Of a DNA stretch of 64,000 bases, positions 11,001 through 23,060 are shown piece by piece; the first letter of the stretch is position 1; every line of letters starts with the position of its first letter. The stretch covers positions 12,220,594 through 12,284,593 of the forward strand of contig CM075184.1 of the NCBI GenBank assembly GCA_037577475.1. The letters run 5' to 3'. The translations under genes and the position numbers were made by a program. Origin of the DNA: Chaunax sp. Z400 (Eukaryota > Chordata > Actinopteri > Lophiiformes > Chaunacidae). The notes under the pieces were generated by a model. The model saw nothing but the letters and a program-made list of their open reading frames with translations. It had not been told where the DNA came from and did no database searches.

Positions 11001-14000
11001 GAGCTACATGATGATGTAAAGATACAATTTAAAAAATCTCCCTTGGCTTCACATAAGCAGTTGTATAACAGTGTTCTCTAAGTTTTAAGTGAAATTGGAA
11101 TTGTATCTTGGAATTGTATCTTGATGCAAACTGAGCTAAACTTCTGCTGTGGCCTTTGCCCTGCAACCCCAGCTTGCTGTTGCTGAATCAGGGCTGGAGC
11201 TGGCAGCTGGATGCTTTCCAGGCCTAAAGAGGGAAGGGAGGAGCTGGTGGTGCAAATCACTCTGTCCTCAACATCTGATCAGTCAGCTGCTTCTGCCATA
11301 CTGATGCTCTGCATGCCCGTTTCTTTACTTTGGATTTAAATAACTAGTTTACATGTTGTTTGGTGGTTGAGCATCCTCGAGTCTGAAGTTCTTTTTAAAT
11401 CAAGTCTGCTGAGTCATTCGCTCCCATGCTACCTCCCACTGAAGCTCTGCCCCTCTCCTCCCTCCCTCCTCTGTCAGCTCGCTCAGGAAACGAGGCTAGA
11501 CAGAGTGAGCAGCAGTTGCTTGTCTTCCCACCGACTGAGCCATGCTGTGTCTACCAGAGAGGGGAGTACTTCTATCAACAAGCCAATAGCTCTGACAAGA
11601 ATTTTTCATTACAGTTGTTAGGCAAGGAAGCTGGGAGGTGGGGGTAAGCTGATGTCATTAGCAGGGGTGTGCGAGTGCATCAGCAGCCATGTCACATGCT
11701 GCTTGGTGGGTCAGTGATGCGGACGGAGATGCATGGCAGTTTCACAGAGGACAGAGGCAGCAGGTTAGCTCCCCCGTCAGCCAGGGTAGGGGGAGATACG
11801 GGGATGTGGGAAGTCTTGTGCTTTTTTTTTTTTCCTTAAATGATATTTTTTCTACAGATACAGTTTGGGTTAATGCATCTCTCTGTTGTCCTTGTAACAC
11901 AGACTGAAATAATAGTTCTTTTTAGCTGTCTAACACTTCCTCTCCCTCTTTCTACATTTCTCAACTGGATCTTGGACCTAAAGAGTCGGAGCTGGCTGCG
12001 GTGGGCAGCAGGAGGATGCTTTTCCCCAACTGTGGTGGCATGCCTGGCTCTGATGAGATGCCATCATCCAGGGGCCCACCCGGTGTCACGGACCTGGGCC
12101 TGGGCCTCCAGTCTCTCCGGCTGTCCGGGTGGGACAGACCCTGGAGCAGCCAGGAGACGGACGCACACGCCTCCCCTTCCCAGGTTCAGACCAGCTCACC
12201 ATCCAGTAAGTTCCAGATCATTTGTTAACTTCAGTTAATTTGGGAATAACAGCAAAATGTGTAGTTGTAGTATCCCAGAGGGTGGTGGTAGTTGTGGTAG
12301 TTGTCTTCCAGGATTTTTCTTGGCTATTGCATGACTCTATTTTAATTTATAGTAGATATTTTAATATCTGAGGTTGTATGCTTTGATTTATGTATCCCTC
12401 ATTTCTAATTATGTTTGTTGATCACTAACAGCAGTCTGTGTGGGAATAGACTGTAGTGTCACCAGGGAGGATGATGTAGCACTTTTGCTTTGCTGCATCT
12501 CTCACAATCCAGCAGGAACAAAAACACTGAAGCATTTTCCCCAAACCTAGAGGATGTAAATAACCTGTTGATGACACTGATGTCAGGGTGTTATTTTTCA
12601 AAAGGTATCACAGACTATAATGATCTGAATGGTCTTATTGCTGCATGTCAAATGTTATAACTTCATTTAGAGCTTTCTAAACTGGGCCCAGAACAAAGTG
12701 GGACAGAACTATGAATGCTGCCTACAGCTGAATAATCCCCTTAGAGCCTCAGGTTCACTGCTACAGGCCACACAGTACATATCTTAGTTACCAGCTGACC
12801 CACTTTATCAAAAGAAAGATGCTAGATAATATGCAATGAATTGCTGCTTAGTAGTCACTGAACTTTGGGAACTGTTAGATGAATTTATCTCCAGTAATTG
12901 TGTTAAAGAGAAAGGCATGCAGTGTCTGTGATGAGACTGCTTGAGTTAAGTATCAGCCAAGTTATAAAACATCCAAAGTAAAACTGAAACTGCTTTGTGT
13001 ATTGATGCCTTTGACATTTTGACTTGCTGCTGGCAGCCACTCTGCACATAAAGTATTCCTGTCTACATGCAGATTTTGGAAACTTCAATTTACATAGCAG
13101 TTTTTCAGTCAGGTGCTGATTTACCAAACACCCAAGTTTATTTGCCTAGACAGTTGCAAAACCCCTTAAAGGGCAAAGATGCAAATTTTAGATTCAGCAT
13201 ACCCCTGACTGATCGATGCAGCTCTGTAGATTCAGCAGACTCATCCCACGTCAAAATAAACTAAATGCTAATATCGTCATGGATACTTGTGCAGGTCACT
13301 GTTAAATGGCTGAGTCATTTCAAGACTGCTAATGGTGTAATTGTCCCGTTTCTCCAGTGCTCGGTACACTGAACAGCCCCTTCAGTAGTTTTCTTGGGAA
13401 GCCCCCAGGCTACCTCCCCCCTGAGTCCATGAGCATGACGGCTGACTTGTTGGAGAAGTTCCCCAGCATGGCTCGAATGGCAAACCGTCTGGACTCGAGC
13501 TCCTTTTTGGACTCTCGTTCCAGCAGTCCTGAAGACTCTGAGACCAGCGGCTTCAGCTCGGGCTCAGACCACCTCTGTGACATGCTGGTAAGGCTATGAC
13601 TCTCATTCTGTAATTTAAGTTGGTCTATTTGTCTAAAAACTAGATGGACTTCACAATTGTGGTATTATGTCCTTTTAATAACCAGCCAGGTATATATGCT
13701 AACCTGTAGATGCCATAAATGATAAAATGGTGGCGTGGCCTTTGATTGGATAAGCTTTTATTAGAGATGGACCCATATTCTTTATTTCCCCACTGAATAT
13801 ATTTTAGTGAGACATCTCATTGTTTTCTGATCTGCCCCCGTTTTAATTTGCCTTTGATGACTGATAAAACCTTCTATGTTCATCTGTTTTCTTGCTAAAG
13901 TTATACAATGCATCTAAGACGGTTTAGGAGTTTTAACAGTTAAATAAAGAGAATTGGATTTCAGCCCTCCAACATGCATAGAATGACTCTGGGGGTTGAG

Positions 14001-17000
14001 GTGGGCTTTACAGTATAAAGTGCAGCAGCAGTGTTGGCAGAATCATTGTCGGAAACTGGCAGTAGACCTGCAGCAAAAGCACAAACAGCATCAGAACTCC
14101 ATGACCTTAAAGATGAGTTCAATGTTTGGACATGTAAGACAAGGCAGACTCTGGCTGCCAACTTTATCTTGCAGGCTTCACTTCATTAGTGAATAAAACC
14201 TGAGTTTCTGTTGAGGAGAAAGAGAGGAAAGAGTGATGTGGAGATGCACACTTAAAAGATTTAAAAATGCAAATTTCTTCGGGTATAGAAATATTGACAG
14301 ATGGAAATGAATGGAATATAAAATGTTTATAAACAATTATCCACAATACAATATTCACCCGTTGTCAAAAAATAAGTGAAACCAACCTGTTAACACAACC
14401 CTTTGTCATCCATATACCTTTTAAAAATGTTGTACATCTTTTTGAGCTGATTTTATATTTGAAATTTACATAACTCCATATCCAGACCATTCCATTTATT
14501 TACACACACTTTCAATACTAACATTATTACAATATCTTCCTCTTGCCTTAATCTATTCAAAAATGTGTCACCTGAGAGAGTTCTGGTGCTTACAACTGGA
14601 ATATATATTTTACATAATCACTAATTAGTGTGTGCCCCATCAGCATTGATTACAGCAGTAATGCTCCTCCTCATGGACTGTTTCAGCCTCAGATGTCGCT
14701 CTGTGGGATGGAGGCCCACTGTTCAGTCCGAGCTGCTTGGAGTTACTGTGGAGTCTGTGTAGGACCTACTCGCTGTCACACTCCGTAACGCCACAGGTTT
14801 TCATTGGTTGTAGAGCTCAATGTCCATTATACCTCAGACGGTTCTTATATTTGGGCATGTACGGGCCTATTATGAGTGTCAATGGTCTCTGCTGCTGTAG
14901 TGGTGGCCGGTCAGAACCTATTTGTGCAGTGCAGTACGACGATCCTGATTCTAGGTCGTTACACATGTTGACAGGGTGCAGGCTGTCTGTTGTTCCTCTG
15001 GATACACAACAATGGGGTAGACACACTGTTGTGAAGTGCTGAGAATTCAACACTTCTCTGAATGCCCCGCCTCCAGCATGCCAAAAACAAGAATCCCGGT
15101 CATGTTGCCCCAGCTGTGGTGTTCTTGCAGATGTAATTTTCTCTCCAATCTTCACACCTTTTTATAGGAGTGGGTTAGTTTTACAAAGGAGTGGTCATTT
15201 GGGAATAGTTGGAGAACTGCATCGTGACGACTCACAAAAAACAGTGTGACCAAATGTTATATTTAGAAATACTACATAACCTTCATATAAACTTACAGCC
15301 AATCTTAAAATGGAGAAGTTCTTCTCAGATTGGGCCAAAAAAGTGAGTCACGCGTTCTTAAATTCTACATTTGCTCAGCTTGTTAGCCATCATTGTCAGT
15401 AGCAGAGGCATCTCTGTCCTTGGACACAAACCTTCTAGTTTTGATTTTGAAAATTTAACTTTTTCTCAGATAAGTGACCAACATGAATTGCAATTAACAG
15501 ATAACTGTCTTCAATGAAATGCACCTGTGGTGGAGGGATCCTGAGCATTTCATGCTTGTTTGTTTTTGGTTATGTTTGAGAATTTGGAATGTTTCATATA
15601 CACTCTATACACTGATTTGAACAGTCTCCTAAAGTCTTCAGTAAGGGACAGTTGTCTGGACGTGTGTTTTCTCTGCAGTCGACTCTGCGGATTTCCCCTC
15701 CCTTGCCTTATCTCACATCAAGCATGCAGAAGGATCTGCTGCGTCTGGGCTCCCGTCTGGACCCACAGGACTCCAGCTCTCCTCTGACCCCACCATCCAA
15801 TGCCAGCAATGCCTCCTCGGCCATTTCTCGCCGCTGGCGCACCGGCTGTCTGTGGCCTGGCACAGACGTGCTTGACCAATCCGATGATGCTTTCAGTATT
15901 GAGAGGGAGGCCCGCCTGCACAGACAGGCTGCAGGTACCTAAACAATTCAAATCTGACTCATTGCTGTTCTAAAATTGATTGATTTGAATTAATCTGTAA
16001 ATGTAAGTAGAGAAGCTGATTGTGGCTGCATGGGGAACAAGCAAGTGCCCTAGAAATAACATTACTGTGTGCATGCCAAATCATATATTTTACATATTGT
16101 GCAATTCTAATTTTAAAGTTAGCCACCAAGTAGCTTCAGGTAAAAATACTGTAGCTAAACCTCTAGTTACAAAGACCTACATTCTTAGATAATTATAATG
16201 TGTACCAATATAAGCTGGAAAAAATTGGGAAATTGGGTTTTATTCACAATTGACATTAACTTATGATACAATACACAAAATAAATACATTTTGAAAGAAT
16301 TGAATTCCCTTAAGGTTATCTGTTGACAGTGTAAGATATTTAGAGATGGTTCCATGGGGCTCAGATATTGCAGTGGGTCCACCACGCGCCCCATATATCG
16401 AGGCTATAGTCATCTAGAGTTCAGCGCGGGTTTGATTCCGCCTATGGCCATTTGTCGCATGTCTTTCCCCCACTCTCTCCCACATTTCCTGTCATCCCTT
16501 CGCCTGTCCTATCCAATAAAGACAAAAATGCCTCCAAAACATAACTTAAACTGAGGTCAGATTGTTCACATGTCCACAAACGGTTGTCTGTTCCCAGATT
16601 TTATTGTTTCATTTAAAGAGTTTTTCTCTAGAATACCGTGATAAATGAATGATTGTATTTTTTTTCCTTAGCCTATTTATATGATGATCAACTTGATATG
16701 GTGGTGAATTGGTAAATGACCGTGTGACAAGCGAAATGGTGTGAAAGGATGCGAACTCAGCATTACAGTTACATGGTTGTGCTGCTCAGAATATTTCTCA
16801 AGGTAGGCAGGAATGGAATAGACATGACCTCTGAATTTTGGCTTACTCCTTTTTCTTGTCTCTTCAGCTGTGAATGAGGCCACCTTCACCTGGAGTGGTC
16901 AGCTGCCTCCTAGGAACAACAAGGATCCCTTGTACTCCTGCAAGGTCTTTCTTGGTGGTGTGCCCTGGGACATCACAGAAGGTAATTTTGGGTGTTTACA

Positions 17001-20000
17001 GCAGCAGCAGGACAGAAAAAGTGTAGAAAACTTTAAAAAAAAATCCTTGTCACAGCAGAGCTGGATAAGTTAGTCACTGAAGGAGCTCAAACTTGTCCCT
17101 GGACCAGGACGTTAAGACTATGTGAGGTGTTTTCCATAATTTACAACAGTGTGAGCAACCACAACCTAATGTCTCCAGGGGAGTTCCCAGAACAGAGCAA
17201 GCCTTTGTTTAGTTGTTTTCCCAGCATATTACAACTAAGAAAGTTGTACTTGCAACAACAGAACATCATATAATGTTACATCGGAATGTAATTTACTTTG
17301 AAATTTTGTCCCGTGTCAAACCATTGTACATACCTGTATCGGGACAAACAACATGGCGTGTTGCAATCAAACTGTAAGCAAAGTTTTCCTCCTGATGTGA
17401 GCTGAGTTGCTCAGGGTTTTTCAAACTTTAATTTGGCAGCTGCTATATAACAAAGTTAACATCCTTTCTTTTATTCTGTTGTGGCTCGACAGTGTTTTGT
17501 CGTCTCCTGATAAATAGAAATCCCTTTATTTCTTAGTGATTCTAAATTCATCAAATGTCTATTAATGAATTATAACCAGTGAAAGTTCCCATCAAAAAAT
17601 GGAGGTTAATACAAATGGCGATGTTGGATAAAAAAAATTGAGTGGTCGATATGCTCCAGTGTTGGACTGTAAAGACATTTGCTAACTGTACTGCTCTCGC
17701 TCTCTGACCCTTTATTTCAGCTGGCCTGATCAACACCTTCAGTGGCTACGGCCCTCTGACTGTGGAGTGGCCGGGTAAGGATGGGAAGCACCCTCGCTGC
17801 CCTCCCAAAGGTAATGTTGCCAAAGGTAATAACAAGCTGGTAGGCTATTTTTTTCTTCTTCATAGTTTCAGGGTGGCACTGTGGTGAGCACATGGCATTG
17901 CTGGCAAATTTCACTTTTGGCCTCATGAGCTATTTGGGTGGTGACATTAGAGCTTAAATGTAATGTAAACATGGTGACGGATGCAGGGATTTAAACGTGG
18001 GGATGGAATGAACTGTAATTGTTGGGTTTCTGGTGATTTTTAGAGGCATTGATTCAACTAACTGGTAGTTTTTGTTTTGTTGGAAAGGTAAAATATTCAT
18101 GTTTGAGTGTTTATTTGTGACTGTTGATCTTTCCTAGTGCAGGTTTCATGGTATGTCTTTATAATGTAAGATATTTCTACTTGCCATATATACTTTTATG
18201 ATGGTTACAACACTAGACTGTTACTGTCTGAATGGCCCAATGATTACCTTCATTATTGCCAATTAATTGAACACACTTTTGCTTGATTTAAAAACAAACT
18301 GATCAGATGCTTTTAAACTTGATTGTATGGCCTTTTTTTTAAAGCTGACACACTGCTAATGGCGATGCACCTTGTGTTGCCTATTCTAAATGAGCTTAAC
18401 AGTAGTTGCTACCTTTCACATTGTGGAAGTCATTGTGCTTCAGTCTTAAGTCACACCTTAATGTGGGGGCTACATTTTTCTACATCCTAAAGTCTTTATG
18501 TTTTTAGGCTATGTGTACCTGGTGTTTGAGAATGACAAATCTGTGCGGGCGTTGCTCCATGCCTGCTCCCAGGATCCGTTTCACCCTGAGGACAACAGAG
18601 AGTACTACTTCAAGATGTCCAGCCGCAGAATGCGATGCAAGGATGTGAGTAGAAACTAAACAAGCAAGACAAAAATACAGTATGTACTGCCGTCAGTGGT
18701 GGAATCTAACTGTTGTGCTTAAAGTACAGGCACTTCAATCTTTTTTTTCATGCCAGTCTCGACTTGTATTCAATTGTTTAAGTCCTTTTGGTCCATGCAG
18801 AAACAAATCATGCTTGTCTAATGTGTTGCATTACTACTTTTTCTTTTAATCATTTCAATTAATTTTTAATCACTTCACATTTTGAACCATCGGTCGGACA
18901 AAACGAGCGCTGTGAAGGTGTCATTCTGGGTAGATGCTTTGCCACAGTTCAAGGGATGAAGTTCCACTGTAGTTTGTCAATCTCAGTTTTTATTCATTTC
19001 ATATCAACTTATAAATGTAATATTTTTTAACCATAACTGAAAATGAGGTGTCAAATTTAATAGGGGCAGCTGTCTACTGTAGTAAATCTGTATTTAAGCA
19101 CCATTTGGGTAAAAGTATCTGATCAGACTTTATAACAGATATCCAATATTAAAGGAAATCTGCCATGTGACTGACTCTTGTCCCTGTTCTGGTACAGGTG
19201 CAGGTGATCCCCTGGGTGATCTCTGACAGTAACTATGTGCGCTGCCCTGCCCAGCGTCTGGATCCCAGTAAGACGGTGTTTGTTGGTGCTCTGCATGGCA
19301 TGCTGAACGCTGAGGCACTGGCCAGCATCATGAACGACCTGTTTGGAGGCGTCATGTATGCTGGGATTGACACGGACAAGCACAAGTATCCAATAGGTGA
19401 GAAGTGATTTAATCTTTCATTAAGGTGAAACGTACTGAAGGCAACAAGGTCTACAAACAGCCTGCACATATAGAAGCACAATTATTAGTATACCATCAGT
19501 ATTTGACAACATGTGGAGATGCAGGATTCTGCTGTAGGGATGAATGGTCAGTCAATATCTTAGTGGCGTTATTTTTCTCTTTTTTTTTTTTTTACTTCAA
19601 TCATTTTTTTGTGCTCAGGATTTATTTCAAATCACCAAGTTCTCCAATTCAAAAACAAAATGATGCATGAATGAAATGCATAAATATTTTCAGAACCAAT
19701 TCAGAACAGAGTCTCATAAAAAGTTCCGACTGAATTCAACTTCAATGTAGTTGATGTAATTGGTGCATAGGGTGTGCCTCATTCCTGAGCATGGGACTTA
19801 GACAGTCCCACTGTTCACTCATTAATGAGGAACAAAAATATTCTCTGTTCTTATGGAACCAAAATTTGTCATTTAACCTTTGACTTGAGGATTTGGGCCA
19901 GAAAAATTCAAATAATGTAAGATACTGGCTGTGGAGGAAATGGTCCAAACCAATGTCCAGCTATTAAATATGTTTTTATATAAAAATATTCTGTGCTAAT

Positions 20001-21736
20001 ATGCTGATAATTGCTACACTGAATGATCAAACTCTTGTGAACAGGCTCTGGACGTGTCACTTTTAACAATCAGCGCAGTTACCTGAAGGCTGTGTGTGCT
20101 GCGTTTGTGGAGATCAAAACCCCCAAGTTTACAAAGAAGGTAAGACGCTCTGTATTTATAGTTTCAAAAATCAAAACCCCTTTTAATGACTTTGATTAAA
20201 TGTAAACTATGGATGTGTGCAGCCAGTTTTTATAGTGCTAGTCTGCCGGTCAGTTAACATTATTAATGACAAGCTATCAAATATCTGTTCCTGTTATGGT
20301 AAACATTTAATTTGCATAAACGAACAATAACAAAGTGTGTTAAATGTTGTGTAAAATACACTATTGACCTTACACATGTTGGATTAAAGTGTTCAGTTTC
20401 AACTTTCCTTTCCCTTAATGGAAACTATATTCAGGGTTCTAATGAAACAGGAGTGAAAAATGTTCTTGTAACTTTGTAAAGCACAAATCCTCTAAACCCT
20501 CATGAAATGAATCTTATTGAACATCACTGGTCCCTAATCAGCAGGTTCTCACTTAGTGGTGGTTTTGTAAATTGTAACCTTGCTGTGTGACTGCTGTGAG
20601 GTGGGTACCATAGTTGTCCTGTTTCCTCAGGTCCAGATTGACCCCTACCTGGAGGACTCCATGTGTCAAGTTTGCCTTCGCCAACCAGGGCCTTTCTTCT
20701 GCAGAGACCAGGTTAGTGTTTGAACCAGTGTTTGTCCTGCTAGCAGTCATACTTGATGATGGTTGGGGTCAGTCCAGCTCTTTGCTGGTAGTTTCATTCT
20801 GTCTCGCTCCGGACAGATAATTAGGTGTTTATGCTATGAAATCTGTTTAACCTGCTGGATGTATGTAAACCAAAGAAGCAAACCAGTCTGTAACCACAAA
20901 TCAGAATGAAGGGTTGCTTAATATTTCCAAAAACCAGATTTACACAAGCTTCACAAGATTGTCTGGTTGTAAACATGTAGCAATATATAGTGCTTTTCAT
21001 AAGGAATATATATTATAATATGTATGTATTAAACAATTGAGAATCCAGTTAAATAAAATTGGCTACAAAGTTATGGTTTGTTTGATCTTCAGATGTAATG
21101 CTGATTAGATTTTCTAACACTGTTTCATTAAAGGACAACTCAGCTTTATTATAACCATTGTTTTTTTTAAATTTTTTGATAGTATCTGTACAGTTAGTAA
21201 AACTTAATATTACTAAACTTTTTAGTAGTAATACTATTAATATTTAGAATATTGTTTTAAAGGTAATTGACAGGGAAGACCCTGTGGATATTGACATCGC
21301 TTTTTCTTTCAGCAACTAAGTACAATGTTATAACTGAGAAAAACAAAATAAGACCAACGTAAAGCAGAAATATCCTTCAAATTATTTTTGAGTTATTGTG
21401 AATGAATTGAGTTTTATAAAGTAGTGGCTGAAATCTAAACATCTCAATGGAGGCATTTCTACAGTCTCATCACAGGATGTGACGTAACATGTAATGCTAA
21501 CAAAAATTTGGCTGCTTGATACAAAAGGAAAACTCCTTTTTCTCACTACTAACCTATAAGAGAAGTCTGTCTGATGAAATATGTGTAGCCTTCAATGTGC
21601 TCAATCACTGTCTGTTGACACCCAGGCCTGCTTCAAGTACTACTGTCGCTCCTGCTGGCACTGGCAGCACTCCATGGACATCCTGAGCAACCACCGGCCC
21701 CTCATGCGCAACCAGAAGAACAGGGACTCCAGCTAG
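8061..21736 (+). CDS. cpeb1: Cytoplasmic polyadenylation element-binding protein 1 (CPEB1)
   Basis: CPEB1 binds U-rich CPEs in mRNA 3' UTRs and switches stored messages between silence and cytoplasmic poly(A) extension, chiefly in oocytes and neurons. Coding exons: 8061-8075, 8329-8500, 11984-12205, 13358-13587, 15679-15934, 16868-16981, 17721-17825, 18508-18644, 19198-19396, 20045-20139, 20631-20711, 21626-21736. They total 1,737 nt (578 aa plus stop; the human protein is about 566 aa) and all phases agree. The N-terminus MAFSL, then ALSTCSNADIFRR and DFTGVCTTP, are family hallmarks. The regulatory region has LDSR (187-190) and TSGFSS (199-204). RRM1 starts near residue 324 (VFLGGVPW; RNP1 GYVYLVFE). 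RRM2 starts near 444 (VFVGALHG). The C-terminal ZZ zinc domain (527-557) has Cys 527, 530, 539, 544, 549 and 552 and ends HWQH. The first coding exon carries only five codons and is the least certain. Confidence 0.96.
8948..9493. mobile_element. hAT-like MITE in cpeb1 intron 2
   Basis: The left end AAGGCTACATGCACACTGCA and the right end, read in reverse complement as TAAGGCTACGGTCACATTAC, form imperfect terminal inverted repeats around about 520 bp. The interior includes a short palindrome around AAATCAGATTTTT at 9,411-9,427. No transposase is encoded. The layout resembles the non-autonomous hAT-type repeats common in fish introns. No clear 8-bp target duplication was found. Confidence 0.6.
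11390..12015 (+). promoter_or_regulatory. Possible internal promoter and non-coding first exon of cpeb1
   Basis: This GC-richer, CT-rich block lies just upstream of coding exon 3. It contains a plausible donor (GGGGTAAGC at 11,641-11,649) and stands out from the AT-rich intron around it. A transcript starting here and splicing to exon 3 could begin translation at the ATG at 12,016 (MLFPNCGG...). Short mammalian CPEB1 isoforms are believed to start at the equivalent methionine (MLFP). This is inference only; no TATA box or start site can be fixed. Confidence 0.25.
15060..15365 (+). repeat. Dispersed repeat, copy A (cpeb1 intron 4)
   Basis: The block contains GTTGCCCCAGCTGTGGTGTT and CCTTTTTATAGGAGTGGGTT, then AATCTTAAAATGGAGAAG. 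The same order and near-identical wording recur at 23,545-23,810 in the same orientation. The repeat may extend left to about 14,610, where the composition changes. I cannot assign it to a transposon class; no transposase or reverse transcriptase motif is visible. Confidence 0.65.
16345..16548 (+). mobile_element. tRNA-derived SINE in cpeb1 intron 5
   Basis: The head resembles a tRNA gene: an A-box-like GGCTCAGATATTGCAGTGGG stretch, then a B box (GGGTTTGATTCCGCC, 16,428-16,442). A pyrimidine-rich body (TCTTTCCCCCACTCTCTCCC) follows, and the unit ends with CAATAAAGACAAAAATGCC. This order is typical of an abundant percomorph SINE family. Confidence 0.75.
17721..17825 (+). CDS. cpeb1: cpeb1 coding exon 7, with two alternative in-frame donors
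   Basis: This exon encodes the RRM1 segment from GLINTF to the lysine before GYVYLVFE. Two GTAAT donors lie 15 nt apart, at 17,811 and 17,826. The longer exon ends at 17,825 and adds GNVAK; the shorter ends at 17,810. Both join exon 8 in phase 1, so both give full-length protein. Mammalian CPEB1 has a five-residue insert (GNMPK) at the same place. Confidence 0.85.
21470..21595 (+). repeat. Fragment of the hAT-like repeat found at 39.6 kb (cpeb1 intron 11)
   Basis: GCTGCTTGATA, then AGGAAAACTC and GAGAAGT-TGTCTGA, occur here in the same order and spacing as at 39,705-39,780. Only this internal part is present and no ends are visible. Confidence 0.5.
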
Positions 21737-23060
21737 AGCAGATGGATCCAAACATTCTGATGTGCCAGAGGAAGCGCCCCTCTCTACGGGGCGAGGCAGC
21801 ACGCCGAGGAGAGCACGAGTGCTGGACGGCCCTCAGTTCTAGGGCACCACGGCACTCCACCAGGCACCGGGGATATCACTGTAGGAAATGTTCACTTTTG
21901 CACTTGCTACATTTTTGCTGTTGTTCACAGTGGCAGTAATGCACACTGACTTTGTTGGGAGAGACAAGGGGCCCTTCACACATGCATTTTCCCAGACTTG
22001 TGGCCAGACAAAAAGATGGGAGTCAGCCTAAGGTTTAGAAGTGGATGAAAATTCCATTTCTTTTTTCTTTTTTTTTTTCGTTTACATGTGTTGCATAGTG
22101 GAGCAATCACGCAAGTCTCATTGCCATTCATTGGCAAATGCCATACAGTGCCTTTAAATTTTTATTTTTCCCCCTCCTCTCCCTTCCCTACCCCCAGTTG
22201 GCGTCTGTTATTCCTGTGCAAGCCAACTGGTGTTTCTTACTTTTGGGAGTTGAATGTTGGGCTTCATTTAACCAGTCGCATTTCAGACATTTTTACGCAG
22301 TTTTTTACTAATTTGTACACAAACGGTTTTAAGTCATGACATGAAAATTTTGAACAGAATTCTACCAGGTGGCTGTTTATGGGAGAACCCCCCTTTTTTA
22401 TTTTTCATTTTTCTCATACATCTCTGCTCTTTTTTTTAATTTGCCCTTGCAAATTTCAACTGAATGGGCACAAAATGTTGACGTACTACTTTAAACTTTG
22501 GTCCAGTTATATTAAATGTGTGTAACAATAGTACTGGATACACATTAACTGGTAATCCACCAGTTCCTCGAGTAACTGATGGACACTGTTAAGACTAGAG
22601 TGAATGAATATTGCGTTGTACATAGTTTGATTTTGTTTCTCACTTTTTAATTTGCACACTTGGAGAGGTGGCAGTGGTTTTTAATCACTTTTGTACATCA
22701 GCAGGGGGACACGCCTATGTTAGAACAGCTGCTTGTTTCCTGTTGAATGTAAGAACTTCCACATAGCTGATAAATTTAATCTATCCAGAGCTTGAGTAGA
22801 CCCCAGTAAATGATTCAACGCTTTATTCCATTTTTCCTTCCTGTTCAAGTTGGACATAAATGCATAATAAGCTGTGTGCCAAAGACAAAGTGTCTTTTCT
22901 TTATCCCTTTGGTTTGTCATGCTGAGCTTGTCCCTTTAGCCCAGCTGCTTTTTAGAGTTTTGAAAGTCTACCTCATTGTGGTCTGCCAAGTTTGTTGCTA
23001 CTTACAGTTGTGGAGTATGTTCAGATTGGGCACAATAAAGGTGTTTAAGCATTACTGGAC
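21737..23060 (+). other. cpeb1: cpeb1 3' UTR with a cluster of CPE motifs
   Basis: The sequence from the stop codon to the poly(A) signal is T-rich and has no supported reading frame. It contains five consensus cytoplasmic polyadenylation elements: TTTTTAT at 22,159-22,165 and 22,395-22,401, and TTTTTAAT at 22,433-22,440, 22,644-22,651 and 22,678-22,685. The AATAAA at 23,034 lies about 350 nt beyond the last one. CPEs act best within roughly 100-150 nt of the hexamer, so the distance argues for caution. Confidence 0.75.
23034..23039 (+). terminator. cpeb1: cpeb1 polyadenylation signal
   Basis: AATAAA is followed within 35 nt by a T- and G-rich stretch (GTCTGGAGTTGTTCTTT). It is the first canonical hexamer after the cpeb1 stop codon that has such a downstream element. 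Confidence 0.7.

Noticed and set aside
11840..12238. 132-codon plus-strand frame overlapping cpeb1 exon 3
   Set aside because: It is a shifted-frame shadow of the exon; the frame encoding GLQSLRLSGWDRPWS is the real one.
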